Origin: Bacteroidota bacterium
GTDB taxonomy: Bacteria; Bacteroidota; Bacteroidia; 2-12-FULL-35-15
Assembly: GCA_026391935.1 (NCBI GenBank)
Contig: JAPLDC010000032.1
Location: forward strand, 1 to 17,503
DNA: 17,503 nt
Reading direction: 5' to 3'
Shown here: piece after piece, positions 7,001-13,242 of the stretch
Layout: every line of letters begins with the position of its first letter
Numbering within the stretch: the stretch's first letter is position 1
Notes under the pieces: model-generated
Seen by the model: the letters and a program-made list of their open reading frames with translations, nothing else
What the model was told of the DNA's origin: nothing
The model's database searches: none
Translations under genes and position numbers: made by a program

Positions 7001-9264
7001 GTGTATGTACTTCCTGCGCAAATACTGGCATCAATATTTGCATTAGCCGTAGCTGCAGGGCTAATAGTAACAATTAATGCACTAGTTACCGGATTACAAG
7101 GTCCGGCAGGATCATTTGTTGTTATTGTTAAGGTCACAGTTCCAGCAGCAATATCCGCAGCAGAAGGTGTATAAGTTGTATTTACAAGAGATGTGTTTCC
7201 GAATGTACCAGTACCAGAAGTTGTCCAGGTAGAAGTGGTTGCACTTCCTCCAATTGAACCTGTTAAGGTAACAGTACTTCCTCCACAAATTGCCTGATTG
7301 GATCCAGCAGCAGCGGTTGCCACCGGATTAATAGTAAGCACAATAAAATCAGACGCAGCTGGACAAGGACCAGCAGGATCATTCGTTGTAATTGTCAGTG
7401 TTACAGTACCGGAAGCAATATCTGCAGCTGATGGTGTGTATGTTGTAACAGGAGTTGAAGTACTTGCGAATGTCCCACTTCCACTAGTTGTCCAGTTTGA
7501 AGAAGTAGCACCTCCACTAAAATTAGATGAGGCTGTTAAATATGTACTTCCTGCACAAATTGTTGCAACCGGAGGCCCAGCATTCGCAGCAGCGGGCAAA
7601 TTAATAGTAATAACCATTGCATCAGAAACAGCAGGACAAGGACCTGCAGGATCATTAGTTGTTAACGTTAAAGTTACAGTTCCTGCAGCGATATCAGCAG
7701 CCGAAGGAGTGTAAACTGGATTTAATATTGCAGTATTACTGAACGATCCAGTACCACCGGACCATGTAGATGAAGTAGCGCCACCTCCAATAGTTCCGCC
7801 TAAAGTAGCTGTACTTCCAGAGCAAATGACTTGATCGGCACCTGCATTTACTGTTGCCGCATGATTTATGGTAAGTATCATCGTAGAACTAACAGCAGGA
7901 CAAGGTCCGGCAGGATCATTTGTTGTATAAGTAATTGTTACTGTTCCAGCGGCTATATCAGCTGCAGAAGGGGTGTATACAGAATTTGTAGCAGTAGAGG
8001 AGCTAAAAGAACCACTACCGCTCGTTGACCATGTTGCGCTCGATGCGCCACCGCCAAAGGTCCCGGCCATTGTTGCGGTAGATCCCGAACAAATTGTTTG
8101 TGCCGCACCGGCACTAACCGTAGCCGGAGGATTGACTGTAACAGTAGTTGTAGCTGTTTGCGAAGCACCACAGGCCCCAGATATAGTACATGTATAGGTT
8201 GTTGTTGCCGCGGGACTGACCGTAATTGCTGAAGTTGTTGCACCCCCAGGTAGCCAGGAATAACTTGTGGCGCCAACAGCATTAGCTGTAAGGGTTGTGC
8301 TACTCCCTTGGCAAATAAGAGAAGAAGAGGCCGTTACACTGACGGTTAAAACACCTGCTGTAGCAGAAATAGAGTAATCACAAACGTCACCGGCATAACC
8401 GTCTATCATCAAATAATATGTATTCCCAATTGTAAGAGGAGTAGCTGTAATAGTACCGTTTACTTCAACACCGGGATTCCAACAATTCGAAAACGAAGTA
8501 AAAGTGGTACAGTTTGAAGTGCTATAAACTTCCATCTGAATCCCTTGAGAATTCAAGCAGTTAGCAACTGTTATAGCAAAAGTTGCTGTTGTAGCACTCG
8601 CTACGAAAGATAACCAAGAGTTGTTCTCAACAGAGCCGCAAAAACCTGCAGGTATCTGAGAGGCTGAATAGCATGAACTAGTAGAACCGCAGTATCCATC
8701 AAGGTTACAGATAGGAGTTGCTTGTAAACAATTGTCATCGGCAATCGGATTAGTGCAACCAATACCGGTAGCTCCAAAGGTAATGTTCCAGGAATTCAAT
8801 GTTCCAACATCACCGCCTGCATCATCTCTGATACATAAATTCCAAACACCGTTTCCACTTGTCCCATCATTTACACAACCCATTGAACCTTCCGGACGGT
8901 AAGAACCATTAAAAGGAGCTGATCCGGTTGTAATTGAATTTGTCACTGCTGCTGTAAAACAGGTAGTATTGTAATTATCACCGGAACCTCCGTTATCAGT
9001 AGATAATTCAATAGTTGTTCCACCCGGAGAAGTAAGATAAATATCCAAATCAGCATCATAAGTATGAGTAATATGGATACACACACTCACTAATCCGTTG
9101 GCAGGGTTCAATGTTCCAACTAATCCTGAAACAGTCACAGGAAAACACACCAACGTGTTGTTATCCGGGATACCACCTGTAGCACCAGTAAAAGTCTGAG
9201 CTTTAGAAAGGTTATTGAACAATAGAAAACCTAGAAGAACAGTTAAGAGTAGTTTTATTTTCAT
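1087..9264 (-). CDS. Giant T9SS-exported surface protein with 17 + 6 Ig-like repeats
   Basis: This 2725-residue protein starts with a signal peptide (residues 1-22; hydrophobic LLLTVLLGFLLF core, A-Q cleavage context). Residues ~24-167 resemble the P/Homo B domain (YDADLDIYLTSPGG; WNLCIRDDAGGDVGTLNSW). A Cys-rich region (~168-300) and an Ig-like domain (~305-380) follow. Residues 381-2387 consist of 89-residue A repeats and paired ~82-residue B repeats in the order A7-BB-A8-BB-A-BB-A. Then come an Ig-like unit (~2388-2467), a SprB-like unit (~2468-2550), a PKD-like domain (~2553-2638) and a C-terminal domain (~2639-2725) with IPNVFTPNDDNVND, YNRWGE, WDG and APDGTYFF. That last domain is the hallmark of the type B T9SS sorting (gliding-motility-associated) family. 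The protein is therefore probably exported through the outer membrane by T9SS and displayed or released. Adhesion is a reasonable guess by family, but no ligand-binding site is visible. The ATG at 9264 directly precedes the signal peptide. Confidence 0.93.
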   Translation of the reverse strand: MKIKLLLTVLLGFLLFNNLSKAQTFTGATGGIPDNNTLVCFPVTVSGLVGTLNPANGLVSVCIHITHTYDADLDIYLTSPGGTTIELSTDNGGSGDNYNTTCFTAAVTNSITTGSAPFNGSYRPEGSMGCVNDGTSGNGVWNLCIRDDAGGDVGTLNSWNITFGATGIGCTNPIADDNCLQATPICNLDGYCGSTSSCYSASQIPAGFCGSVENNSWLSFVASATTATFAITVANCLNSQGIQMEVYSTSNCTTFTSFSNCWNPGVEVNGTITATPLTIGNTYYLMIDGYAGDVCDYSISATAGVLTVSVTASSSLICQGSSTTLTANAVGATSYSWLPGGATTSAITVSPAATTTYTCTISGACGASQTATTTVTVNPPATVSAGAAQTICSGSTATMAGTFGGGASSATWSTSGSGSFSSSTATNSVYTPSAADIAAGTVTITYTTNDPAGPCPAVSSTMILTINHAATVNAGADQVICSGSTATLGGTIGGGATSSTWSGGTGSFSNTAILNPVYTPSAADIAAGTVTLTLTTNDPAGPCPAVSDAMVITINLPAAANAGPPVATICAGSTYLTASSNFSGGATSSNWTTSGSGTFASTSTPVTTYTPSAADIASGTVTLTITTNDPAGPCPAASDFIVLTINPVATAAAGSNQAICGGSTVTLTGSIGGSATTSTWTTSGTGTFGNTSLVNTTYTPSAADIAAGTVTLTITTNDPAGPCNPVTSALIVTISPAATANANIDASICAGSTYTLAGSIGGGASTLTWTSSGSGSFSSTSSATATYTPSASDISGGSVTLTITTNDPAGPCPAASDNMVLTISPGATASAGPATTICAGSTYSIPGSIGGSATTVTWTTSGTGSFTSTTSVTPTYTPSAADIAAGTVTLTMTTNDPVGPCPAAISTVVITINPAPTVNAGPPTGTICANQTFTLAGSQGGATTSVLWTTSGSGTFSNATILTPVYTPSASDISAGSVTLTITSNDPAGPCGPVTDVIVLTITPLQNAAFTFGSATYCQTGVNPTPTITGVAGGTFSFVPAGLSINASTGTINLGASALNTYTITYTTPGPCANTSSVSVTITLAPTATISYAGPYCTSATDPFPTFSGGSTAGTFTAAPAGLTFVNVNTGQIDVSATVPGTYTITNTIVASGGCAAASATASVTINNAATANAGSAATICAGSTYTLAGSIGGSATTLLWSTSGTGTFSLATSATAIYTPSAADIAAGTVTLTLTTDDPAGPCPFVTSTMVITISPAATAAAGSSATICSGGTYTLAGVIGGSAVSSTWSTSGSGTFNNAALLGAIYTPSAADIAAGTVTLTLTTNDPAGPCPAATSSLILTINPLPTVSAGSNGTICSGSTYTLAGTIGGGATSSTWTTSGTGTFSLATSLTAVYTPSAADIAAGTVTLTLTTNDPAGPCTALLSTMILTINPAATVSAGANATICSGSTYSLAGTLGGGATSITWSTSGTGTFNNTASTTAIYTPSAADIAAGTVTLTITSNDPAGPCPAVTATMTLTINPIATVVAGANATICAGTSYTLAGSMGGGATSILWTTSGTGTFSLATSTTSVYTPSAADIAFGSVTLTITTNDPAGPCNAISDFLTLTINPAAAVSAGAAAAICAGSTYSLAGTMGGSTTLVTWTTTGTGTFSNPNVTTPIYTPSAADIAAGTVTLTITSNDPVGPCPVVTNSMVLTINPAATVSAGGNATICSTGTYALIGTMGGSSTSVTWTTSGTGTFSVASSLTPVYTPSAADIAAGSVTLTITTNNPAGPCNAVSDVMTLTISPAATVNAGPDDVICSNVTANLIGSFGGSASNVTWTTSGTGTFGSATSAATTYTPSAADIAAGTVTLTLTTNDPAGVCGVVSDNMVLTINLQDNANFSYPTSTFCQTGTDPVATIVGGASGTFIATPAGLVFLNPATGLIDVSASTLGNYFITFTTSGICPNNSTISVTITAAPDATLSYGTPFCQNGTAFPTFGAGASAGLFSAVPAGVVFVSTSTGEIDLAASSAGTYTITNTIAAASGCAPASATTSIVIDPIAIASAGVDGTVCEGSPYSLAGTIGGSASSITWSTSGSGTFSNVNSLTSTYTPSVADVTAGSVVLTITTDDPAGVCSQTTDVMTLSITPLDGAVFSYTGSTFCQTGVNPIPTITGLAGGTFSSSPVGLVFVSTATGEINLISSTLGTYNIIYTTNGVCPNTSTVSITITNAPSANFSYATPFCASGVNPLPTFPVGSSGGVFSATPAGLVFISTSTGEIDLVSSAAGTYTITNSIAAGGGCAAASANTIIVINQAATVDAGSNGVICAGSTYTIIGASLGGSATSSIWTTGGSGTFDNTAILGATYTPSLADTTAGSVTLYLTTNDPVGACGSVNDSLVITINNTPVAPTATNPPPACVGSPVTPIVVSGSGTFTWYADAGLSTLIGTANPFTPVISTTTSYWVTGTIGACQGAATQVTVTINPLPVADTSLVSITDADCGTLTGSVLGITMVSGASPFSYSWINATSADTLINLSGVGPGSYFLTVTDSNGCSVTLGGLTGFVVNSSSSVVASFTPNPATGETPLSVTFTNTSTGAINYLWQFGTGDTSTVTSPTFIYTPLGQYTACLIASNAAGCADTACEIIDVYINSVFIIPNVFTPNDDNVNDIFTVQAIGLKTMDAEIYNRWGEKEYEWHTTNGGWDGRTASGVIAPDGTYFFIIKAKGIDGKDYFEKGSFSLLR
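2104..2370 (-). repeat. Last A repeat (unit 17)
   Basis: Residues 2299-2387. It is the most C-terminal A unit and a divergent one (YTPSLADTTAGSV core, NDPVGACGS). It leads into the non-repeat C-terminal domains. Together with B pair 3 it completes the last BB-A cassette. Confidence 0.82.
2371..2865 (-). repeat. B-repeat pair 3
   Basis: Residues 2134-2298 form the third B pair (165 residues; FCQTGVNPIPTITG, then FCASGVNPLPTFP). Its first member is close to the first member of pair 1. This suggests that a BB-A cassette was duplicated as one unit. Confidence 0.85.
2866..3132 (-). repeat. Single A repeat (unit 16) between B pairs
   Basis: Residues 2045-2133, 89 residues. It is more divergent than the tandem copies: it has TVCEGS in place of ICxGS, YTPSVADVTAGSV in the core, and DDPAGVC in place of NDPAGPC. 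Confidence 0.85.
3133..3624 (-). repeat. B-repeat pair 2
   Basis: Residues 1881-2044 form a second pair of B units (FCQTGTDP... then FCQNGTAFP...), 164 residues like pair 1. The first member ends in a TTSGICPN strand and the second in an A-rich GCAPASA strand, as in the other pairs. Confidence 0.85.
3625..5760 (-). repeat. A-repeat block 2: eight tandem 89-residue units
   Basis: Residues 1169-1880 are exactly 712 residues, or 8 x 89, with no insertion or deletion in overall phase. Neighbouring units are near-identical in protein over the YTPSAADIAAGTVTLT core but differ at many third codon positions. The conservation is thus at protein level and not due to recent DNA copying. Confidence 0.92.
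5761..6252 (-). repeat. B-repeat pair 1
   Basis: Residues 1005-1168 of the giant protein are two related ~82-residue units, each with an F/Y-C motif (YCQTG, YCTSA), PAGL, an STGxI or NTGQIDV segment and a TYTITxT strand. This unit is distinct from the A repeat and reappears twice more, always as a pair in the same order. Confidence 0.85.
6253..8124 (-). repeat. A-repeat block 1: seven tandem 89-residue units
   Basis: Residues 381-1004 of the giant protein. Each unit has the pattern ATVxAG..ICxGSTYxLxG.xGG...S..W.TSGxGxF, then YTPSAADIAAGTVTLT and TTNDPAGPCPA, ending MxLTINP. The period is about 267 bp, with small length changes in units 2, 3 and 7. Each unit has two conserved cysteines, one in the ICxGS segment and one in GPC, that could form an intra-repeat disulfide. 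The units look like β-sandwich Ig-like domains. Confidence 0.9.
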
Positions 9265-9308
9265 AATCTATAGTAGTTTTACTTTGAAATAATCATGTAG
9301 TTATCTGT

Positions 9309-9755
9309 CTATTTCCCCTGTTTCTTTTGCTTCTTCAGGCCATCGACATAATCCGCCAGCTGATCAATAGGCACAGTAACTTGGTCAATAATTGCACTTT
9401 CTACACCTACACGACTCAACATTTTTTGAACTAATTCCAATTTTAGAGATTTAGTTACTGACAAGACACAAAATGAAGTATTTTCCTTACTAAGTGGCGA
9501 CATTTCTATTTTTTTCACTCCGTCCTGAATAGCAATCAAATTTTTCAAACTTTCAGCATCACCAGCTTCAGGTAGATTCAGAATAAAAAATTTATAGATA
9601 ACTAAATCACCTTCAATAGATTTAGCCTGTTTGGTATCAATCTTAATTTGATAAGCCGATTTTTGTTTTATTTGGGAATAACCAGAGATTGACAGAATAA
9701 ATAGAAAAGTCAATAAAACCAATGGTTTTATGACAAAAGAATGAAGGTTTTTCAT
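9309..9755 (-). CDS. Small exported protein, possible HMA-like ferredoxin fold
   Basis: The 148-residue product has an N-terminal signal peptide (PLVLLTFLFILSISG core, probable cleavage near GYS-Q, residues ~27-28). The mature part, about residues 45-130, can be read as a β-α-β-β-α-β pattern: VIYKFFILNL, AESLKNLIAIQ, VKKIEMSPL, SFCVLSVTK, KLELVQKMLSRVG, AIIDQVTVPI. This is like a heavy-metal-associated domain, but the CxxC metal site is missing. The protein ends in a Lys/Gln-rich tail. I do not recognise a named family. It lies 44 bp upstream of the giant surface-protein gene on the same strand, so the two may be co-transcribed. A role in export or assembly of that protein is possible but unsupported beyond position. 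Confidence 0.75.
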   Translation of the reverse strand: MKNLHSFVIKPLVLLTFLFILSISGYSQIKQKSAYQIKIDTKQAKSIEGDLVIYKFFILNLPEAGDAESLKNLIAIQDGVKKIEMSPLSKENTSFCVLSVTKSLKLELVQKMLSRVGVESAIIDQVTVPIDQLADYVDGLKKQKKQGK

Positions 9756-9854
9756 GTTTTTAGAAAATTTTAGCTAATATTTTCGGTTAAAGTACACTTT
9801 TTCTAGTTAAGAGACATAAAACCGAAGCTAAAGGTTGCATGGAAATAAAAAAAA

Positions 9855-11837
9855 TTAATGAGAAGATCGCTCTAATAAATCATAAAAATGGTTTGCTTTC
9901 TCTAAATCACCATTATTTTTATAGTAATTAGCTAAGAACGAATTTAAAAATTTATTATTCGGATTTAATTCTATTCCCTTTACAAGATAAGAAACCCCTT
10001 TCGCAGTATCCCCTTTCACAAAATAAGCGTTACCAACATTTATATACAAAATATCTGATTCAATTCCTTTATCAATTGCTGCTTTATTCAATTCTAATAT
10101 TTTATCATACTCCTTGTATTCTGCATAGTAATTACTTAGGGAATAATACGTGCCATAAAACTTCGGATCAATTTCTATCGATTTCAAAAAATGTTTTTCG
10201 GCATCCTTTTTCGCATTCGTTTTTGCTTCGCAAGTGGCTAAATTAAAAAAGGCTTCTACATAATTTGTATCTAATGAAATTGCTTTTTTGAGGTAAGGAA
10301 TCGCTTTTTCGGGCTGATTATAATAAGTGTAATAAATCATTCCCAAATTATTGAGAGATGAAATATAATTTGGGATTATTCGCAATGATTCTTCATAATA
10401 CTTTACAGCATTAGCAACATGCATCCTTTTTTCTTCTATTCTCATTTTGGGGTTTTCTTTTACTTTTTGAACAGAAGAAGCAGCAAATAAAGAATTCGCA
10501 TGAGCTGATTCCGGAGCATTTTTCACATCGGTTGCATACAAAGTGTAAGCATCTTTCCACGCAGAATGTCTGCTAAAAGTGATGAGCCCAAAAACAAATA
10601 AAATTGAACCCAACAAAATAAAAAAATTGCTTGAAATTGATTGCCATTTAGCCTCCTTTTGTTCGATCGGAATCTTAAATATTTTAATTAGCCCCCAAGC
10701 AAAAAGAATACTTAAACCGAGTGAAGGAATATAAGCAAATCTTTCGCCCACAATACCGACAACTGGTTTAACGATATTCAAAAACATTGAAATAGTAATA
10801 AGAAAATAAAACACTCCATAAACAAGTAATTTATATTTCTTAAAGTTTTGCCAAATATAATAACCTAATCCAATCAACCCGATTATTACTATCCATACAA
10901 TAGGATTTTTCCAAGTTGCTATTGGCACTTGATTGTAGCCATAATATGAAATTAAAGGGTACGGAATTAAATACATTTTAATATAGAAATATATGCTATA
11001 AAAACCTGTTGGAATACGATGAAAATAAGTTGTTTTTAAAAACAACGGATTTTCCCATTCAAGCACTTTTCGGGAAACCTCATTCACCACACCTTTGTTC
11101 GCTATCCGAAATACAAATAGAGGCAACAAGTAGGAAAGAAAAACATAACCCAAACGTTTAAACGGAATATCCTTTAATAACCAAAGTGTAAATGGAATAA
11201 TTGCATAAAATGTCATAGAATCTTTTTTCGACATCATAGCAAACAGCATAAAAAAAGCACCGAAAAATAAATGATAATATTTTTTTGTTTCATAAAATTT
11301 GAGATAAAAATAAAGGGAAAGAAGGCATCCCATAAAACTCAATATAACATCTCTATTTTTGATACTGTAAACGACTTCAGAATGAAGAGGATGGATCAAG
11401 AAAATGGTGGTAATAATAAAAGGGAAAATAATATTGTACTGTGAAAACAAATTGATCAAAATAAAATACAACAGGCAAATAGAAATTGCATAAAGCAAAA
11501 TATTGAAAAAATGGCTAACATGCGGATTCGCACCAAAAACTTGATATTCGACGGCATAAACAGCTTTTACTATTGGTCGGTATTCATAACTTGAATTTTG
11601 ATTGTCGATAACATAAGTTGTTCTAAAAATATCAGGAATTGCTTTAATTCCTTTTTGAACTTGTGCATTATTTCTAATAACAAATTCATCATCCATCGAA
11701 TAATCATTCTTTATCCCTTTCCCATATAAAAGGAAACAAAGTAAAAAGAAAAATGCAATAATTTTTCGATGCATTTTTTTATCTGATGAAGGAAGAGAAA
11801 CCTCTTTTTTAAATTCAACTTTCTTTTTAATACTCAT
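9855..11837 (-). CDS. TMTC-like GT-C membrane glycosyltransferase with C-terminal TPRs
   Basis: The 660-residue product starts at the ATG at 11835-11837 (MSIKKKVEF). A TTG further upstream, at 11874-11876, would place the promoter motif inside the gene. The protein has roughly ten membrane segments over residues ~24-425, then about five TPRs (~471-660). After the first membrane helix, an acidic DDE motif (residues 49-51, in SMDDEFVIRNN) is followed by YRP (86-88) and NPHVSHFFNILLY. Later come HPLHSEVVYSIKNRD, GERFAYIPSLGLS and RHSAWKD. This order matches TMTC-type O-mannosyltransferases and their bacterial relatives, GT-C enzymes that use a polyprenyl-phosphate sugar on the non-cytoplasmic side. 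The TPRs would then lie in the periplasm. The sugar and acceptor are unknown. The gene diverges from the acyl/glycan operon and lies near a Ser/Thr-rich exported protein. Confidence 0.8.
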   Translation of the reverse strand: MSIKKKVEFKKEVSLPSSDKKMHRKIIAFFFLLCFLLYGKGIKNDYSMDDEFVIRNNAQVQKGIKAIPDIFRTTYVIDNQNSSYEYRPIVKAVYAVEYQVFGANPHVSHFFNILLYAISICLLYFILINLFSQYNIIFPFIITTIFLIHPLHSEVVYSIKNRDVILSFMGCLLSLYFYLKFYETKKYYHLFFGAFFMLFAMMSKKDSMTFYAIIPFTLWLLKDIPFKRLGYVFLSYLLPLFVFRIANKGVVNEVSRKVLEWENPLFLKTTYFHRIPTGFYSIYFYIKMYLIPYPLISYYGYNQVPIATWKNPIVWIVIIGLIGLGYYIWQNFKKYKLLVYGVFYFLITISMFLNIVKPVVGIVGERFAYIPSLGLSILFAWGLIKIFKIPIEQKEAKWQSISSNFFILLGSILFVFGLITFSRHSAWKDAYTLYATDVKNAPESAHANSLFAASSVQKVKENPKMRIEEKRMHVANAVKYYEESLRIIPNYISSLNNLGMIYYTYYNQPEKAIPYLKKAISLDTNYVEAFFNLATCEAKTNAKKDAEKHFLKSIEIDPKFYGTYYSLSNYYAEYKEYDKILELNKAAIDKGIESDILYINVGNAYFVKGDTAKGVSYLVKGIELNPNNKFLNSFLANYYKNNGDLEKANHFYDLLERSSH

Positions 11838-11854
11838 AATTATTTTGATATACC

Positions 11855-11862
11855 CAAATATA
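11855..11862 (-). promoter_or_regulatory. -7 element for the TMTC-like gene
   Basis: Minus strand 11862-11855 reads TATATTTG, an exact TAnnTTTG match. Its edge lies 17 bp upstream of the ATG at 11837, so the leader would be only about 10-12 nt. No TTG at normal -33 spacing is seen; the nearest, at 11877-11874, leaves just 11 bp. Confidence 0.55.
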
Positions 11863-11966
11863 AGAATTAAACACAAATGTGTTTTGATTAATTGGCAGAG
11901 AAACTAACAGAAAAATTAACAATTTCAAGAATCTGATTATTTTTAAAATTTCTAGCATATATTTTT

Positions 11967-11974
11967 TATATTTG
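11967..11974 (+). promoter_or_regulatory. -7 element for the KAS III-GNAT operon; decides the start codon
   Basis: TATATTTG is an exact TAnnTTTG match, 15 bp before the GTG at 11990. The alternative TTG start at 11972 lies inside this motif, so it would not be in the transcript if the promoter is used. A -33 TTG at proper spacing is lacking. The same octamer occurs divergently at 11862-11855. Confidence 0.55.
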
Positions 11975-11989
11975 TTAAAACGTATAACT

Positions 11990-12997
11990 GTGAATGCCTC
12001 AGTAAAAGCGATTAGCTATTATCTTCCGGAAAAATATATTACCAACAAGGATCTATGTTCTATTTTTCCTGATATGGAAGAAGCTGACATTTTTAAAAAA
12101 ACAGGAGTTAAGAAGAGACATATTACTTCCGATGGAGTTGTTGGATCTGATTTGGCATTTTTTGCAGCCGAAAAACTTTTTCAAGAACATTCTATTGATA
12201 GAACAACAATCGATTTTTTAATTTTTTGCACAGAAGGATTAGATTACAAAGGGCCAGCTACAGCCTGTACATTGCAGCACCGATTATCATTACCAATTCA
12301 TTGCGGAGCAATTGACCTACCATTTGGATGTACAGGATTCACCTATTGCCTTAGTGTTGCAAAAGCATTAATTGAAAGCAAACAAGCAACCAATGTGCTT
12401 GTTCTAACATCTGATATTCCATCTACTGTTATTCACCCAGACGATGCTGACCTGAGAATTATTTTCGGCGACGCAGGAGCTGCTACTCTTGTTGCCGCTA
12501 GTGAAGAAGGAACAACCAATGTTGGAAATTTTTCATTCGGAACAGATGGAAGTGGTGCAGAAAATTTGATTGTAAGAAGAAGCGGAACGAGGAATGCTGC
12601 AAACGCAGATTGGTTCAAAGAACATGAAGCCGTTGGTGGGATGAAATACGGGAGAATGGAAATGAATGCGTTAGAAATCTTTACTTTTGCACTTCGTGTT
12701 GTTCCTCCAATGATTGAAGATATTTTAAAAAAGAATAATTTAGAAAAGAATGATATCGATCTATTTGTTTTTCATCAAGCAAATGGATTTCTTTTAAGTG
12801 TTTTAAGAAGAAAATTAAAAATAGAAGAAGACAAGTTTTTCACATACATGGAAGAGGTTGGGAACACCGTTTCTGCTACCATTCCAATCGCTTTATATGA
12901 AGCGATAAAGATCGGGAAAGCTAAAAAAGGAGACAAAATTTTATTAGCCGCATTTGGCATCGGCTATTCATGGTCAGGAACAGTAATTACCTTATAA
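11990..12997 (+). CDS. 3-oxoacyl-ACP synthase III family protein (first copy)
   Basis: KAS III enzymes condense an acyl-CoA or acyl-ACP primer with malonyl-ACP. The 335-residue product from GTG has the full triad: Cys114 in PFGCTGF, His262 in FHQAN and Asn292 in EEVGNTVSATIP. It also has the FGDAGAATL segment at 160-168. I chose GTG at 11990 because the protein then begins MNASVKAISYYLPEK, a typical KAS III N-terminus, and because the upstream TTG falls in the promoter motif; there is no early ATG. It is the first gene of the six-gene run, 7 bp before the ACP gene. The neighbours (second KAS III, ACP, reductase, glycosyltransferase, GNAT) suggest a dedicated short acyl group for a glycan rather than housekeeping fatty-acid synthesis. 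The primer cannot be predicted. Confidence 0.88.
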   Translation: MNASVKAISYYLPEKYITNKDLCSIFPDMEEADIFKKTGVKKRHITSDGVVGSDLAFFAAEKLFQEHSIDRTTIDFLIFCTEGLDYKGPATACTLQHRLSLPIHCGAIDLPFGCTGFTYCLSVAKALIESKQATNVLVLTSDIPSTVIHPDDADLRIIFGDAGAATLVAASEEGTTNVGNFSFGTDGSGAENLIVRRSGTRNAANADWFKEHEAVGGMKYGRMEMNALEIFTFALRVVPPMIEDILKKNNLEKNDIDLFVFHQANGFLLSVLRRKLKIEEDKFFTYMEEVGNTVSATIPIALYEAIKIGKAKKGDKILLAAFGIGYSWSGTVITL

Positions 12998-13004
12998 AAA
13001 TATT

Positions 13005-13238
13005 ATGGACATCAATGATTTAATTGAAAAACTGAGTACGGAATTTGAAATGAATGTTCAGGAAAAGCTCACTCCTGCTACATCATTTCGTGGAATGAAA
13101 GAATGGAGTTCCATGCATGCATTAATAATAATTGCATTAGTTGATGCAGAATACGAAGTTACTATTACCGGGAACGACCTGGTTCAAATGAATACCGTTC
13201 AGGATCTATACGATTTAATTATGAGTCGTAAAAAATAA
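13005..13238 (+). CDS. Acyl carrier protein
   Basis: This 77-residue acidic, helical protein matches a stand-alone ACP in length and pattern. The phosphopantetheine site is probably Ser36 in EWSSMHAL. The usual Asp before the serine (DSL) is replaced by Ser, giving SSM. The rest of helix II (IIIALVDAEYEVTI) and helix IV (VQDLYDLIMSRKK) are normal. It would hold the malonyl and growing acyl chain for the two flanking KAS III enzymes and the reductase. It begins 7 bp after the first KAS III gene and ends 4 bp before the second, which argues for tight co-expression. The start is an ATG, with no clear Shine-Dalgarno site. Confidence 0.88.
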   Translation: MDINDLIEKLSTEFEMNVQEKLTPATSFRGMKEWSSMHALIIIALVDAEYEVTITGNDLVQMNTVQDLYDLIMSRKK

Positions 13239-13242
13239 GACT

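Noticed and set aside
2104..8124. Direct repeats resembling a CRISPR or tandem satellite
   Set aside because: The 267-bp period is an exact multiple of three, the repeats stay in frame and differences fall at silent sites. They are protein domain repeats.
2870..8197. Many plus-strand open frames (for example 3617-4276, 4559-4909, 7298-7714) encoding similar Val/Ala/Pro-rich peptides
   Set aside because: They lie antisense to the repeat gene and repeat with the same 267-bp period. They are open because the repeat codons happen to lack stops on the other strand. None has a promoter or family resemblance.
7953..8282. Minus-strand frame of 109 residues rich in Leu/Gln/Pro
   Set aside because: It is a shifted frame inside the giant gene; its odd composition comes from reading the Ser/Thr/Ala-rich repeats out of frame.
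9782..9826. Inverted repeat TTCGGTT / AACCGAA between the TMTC-like gene and the small exported-protein gene
   Set aside because: The stem is only 7 bp with a loop of about 31 nt and no T-run follows, so it is not a credible terminator. An operator role cannot be supported.
9756..9854. Search for a TAnnTTTG promoter before the small exported-protein gene
   Set aside because: Only partial matches were found (such as AACCTTTA on the minus strand), so no promoter is called.
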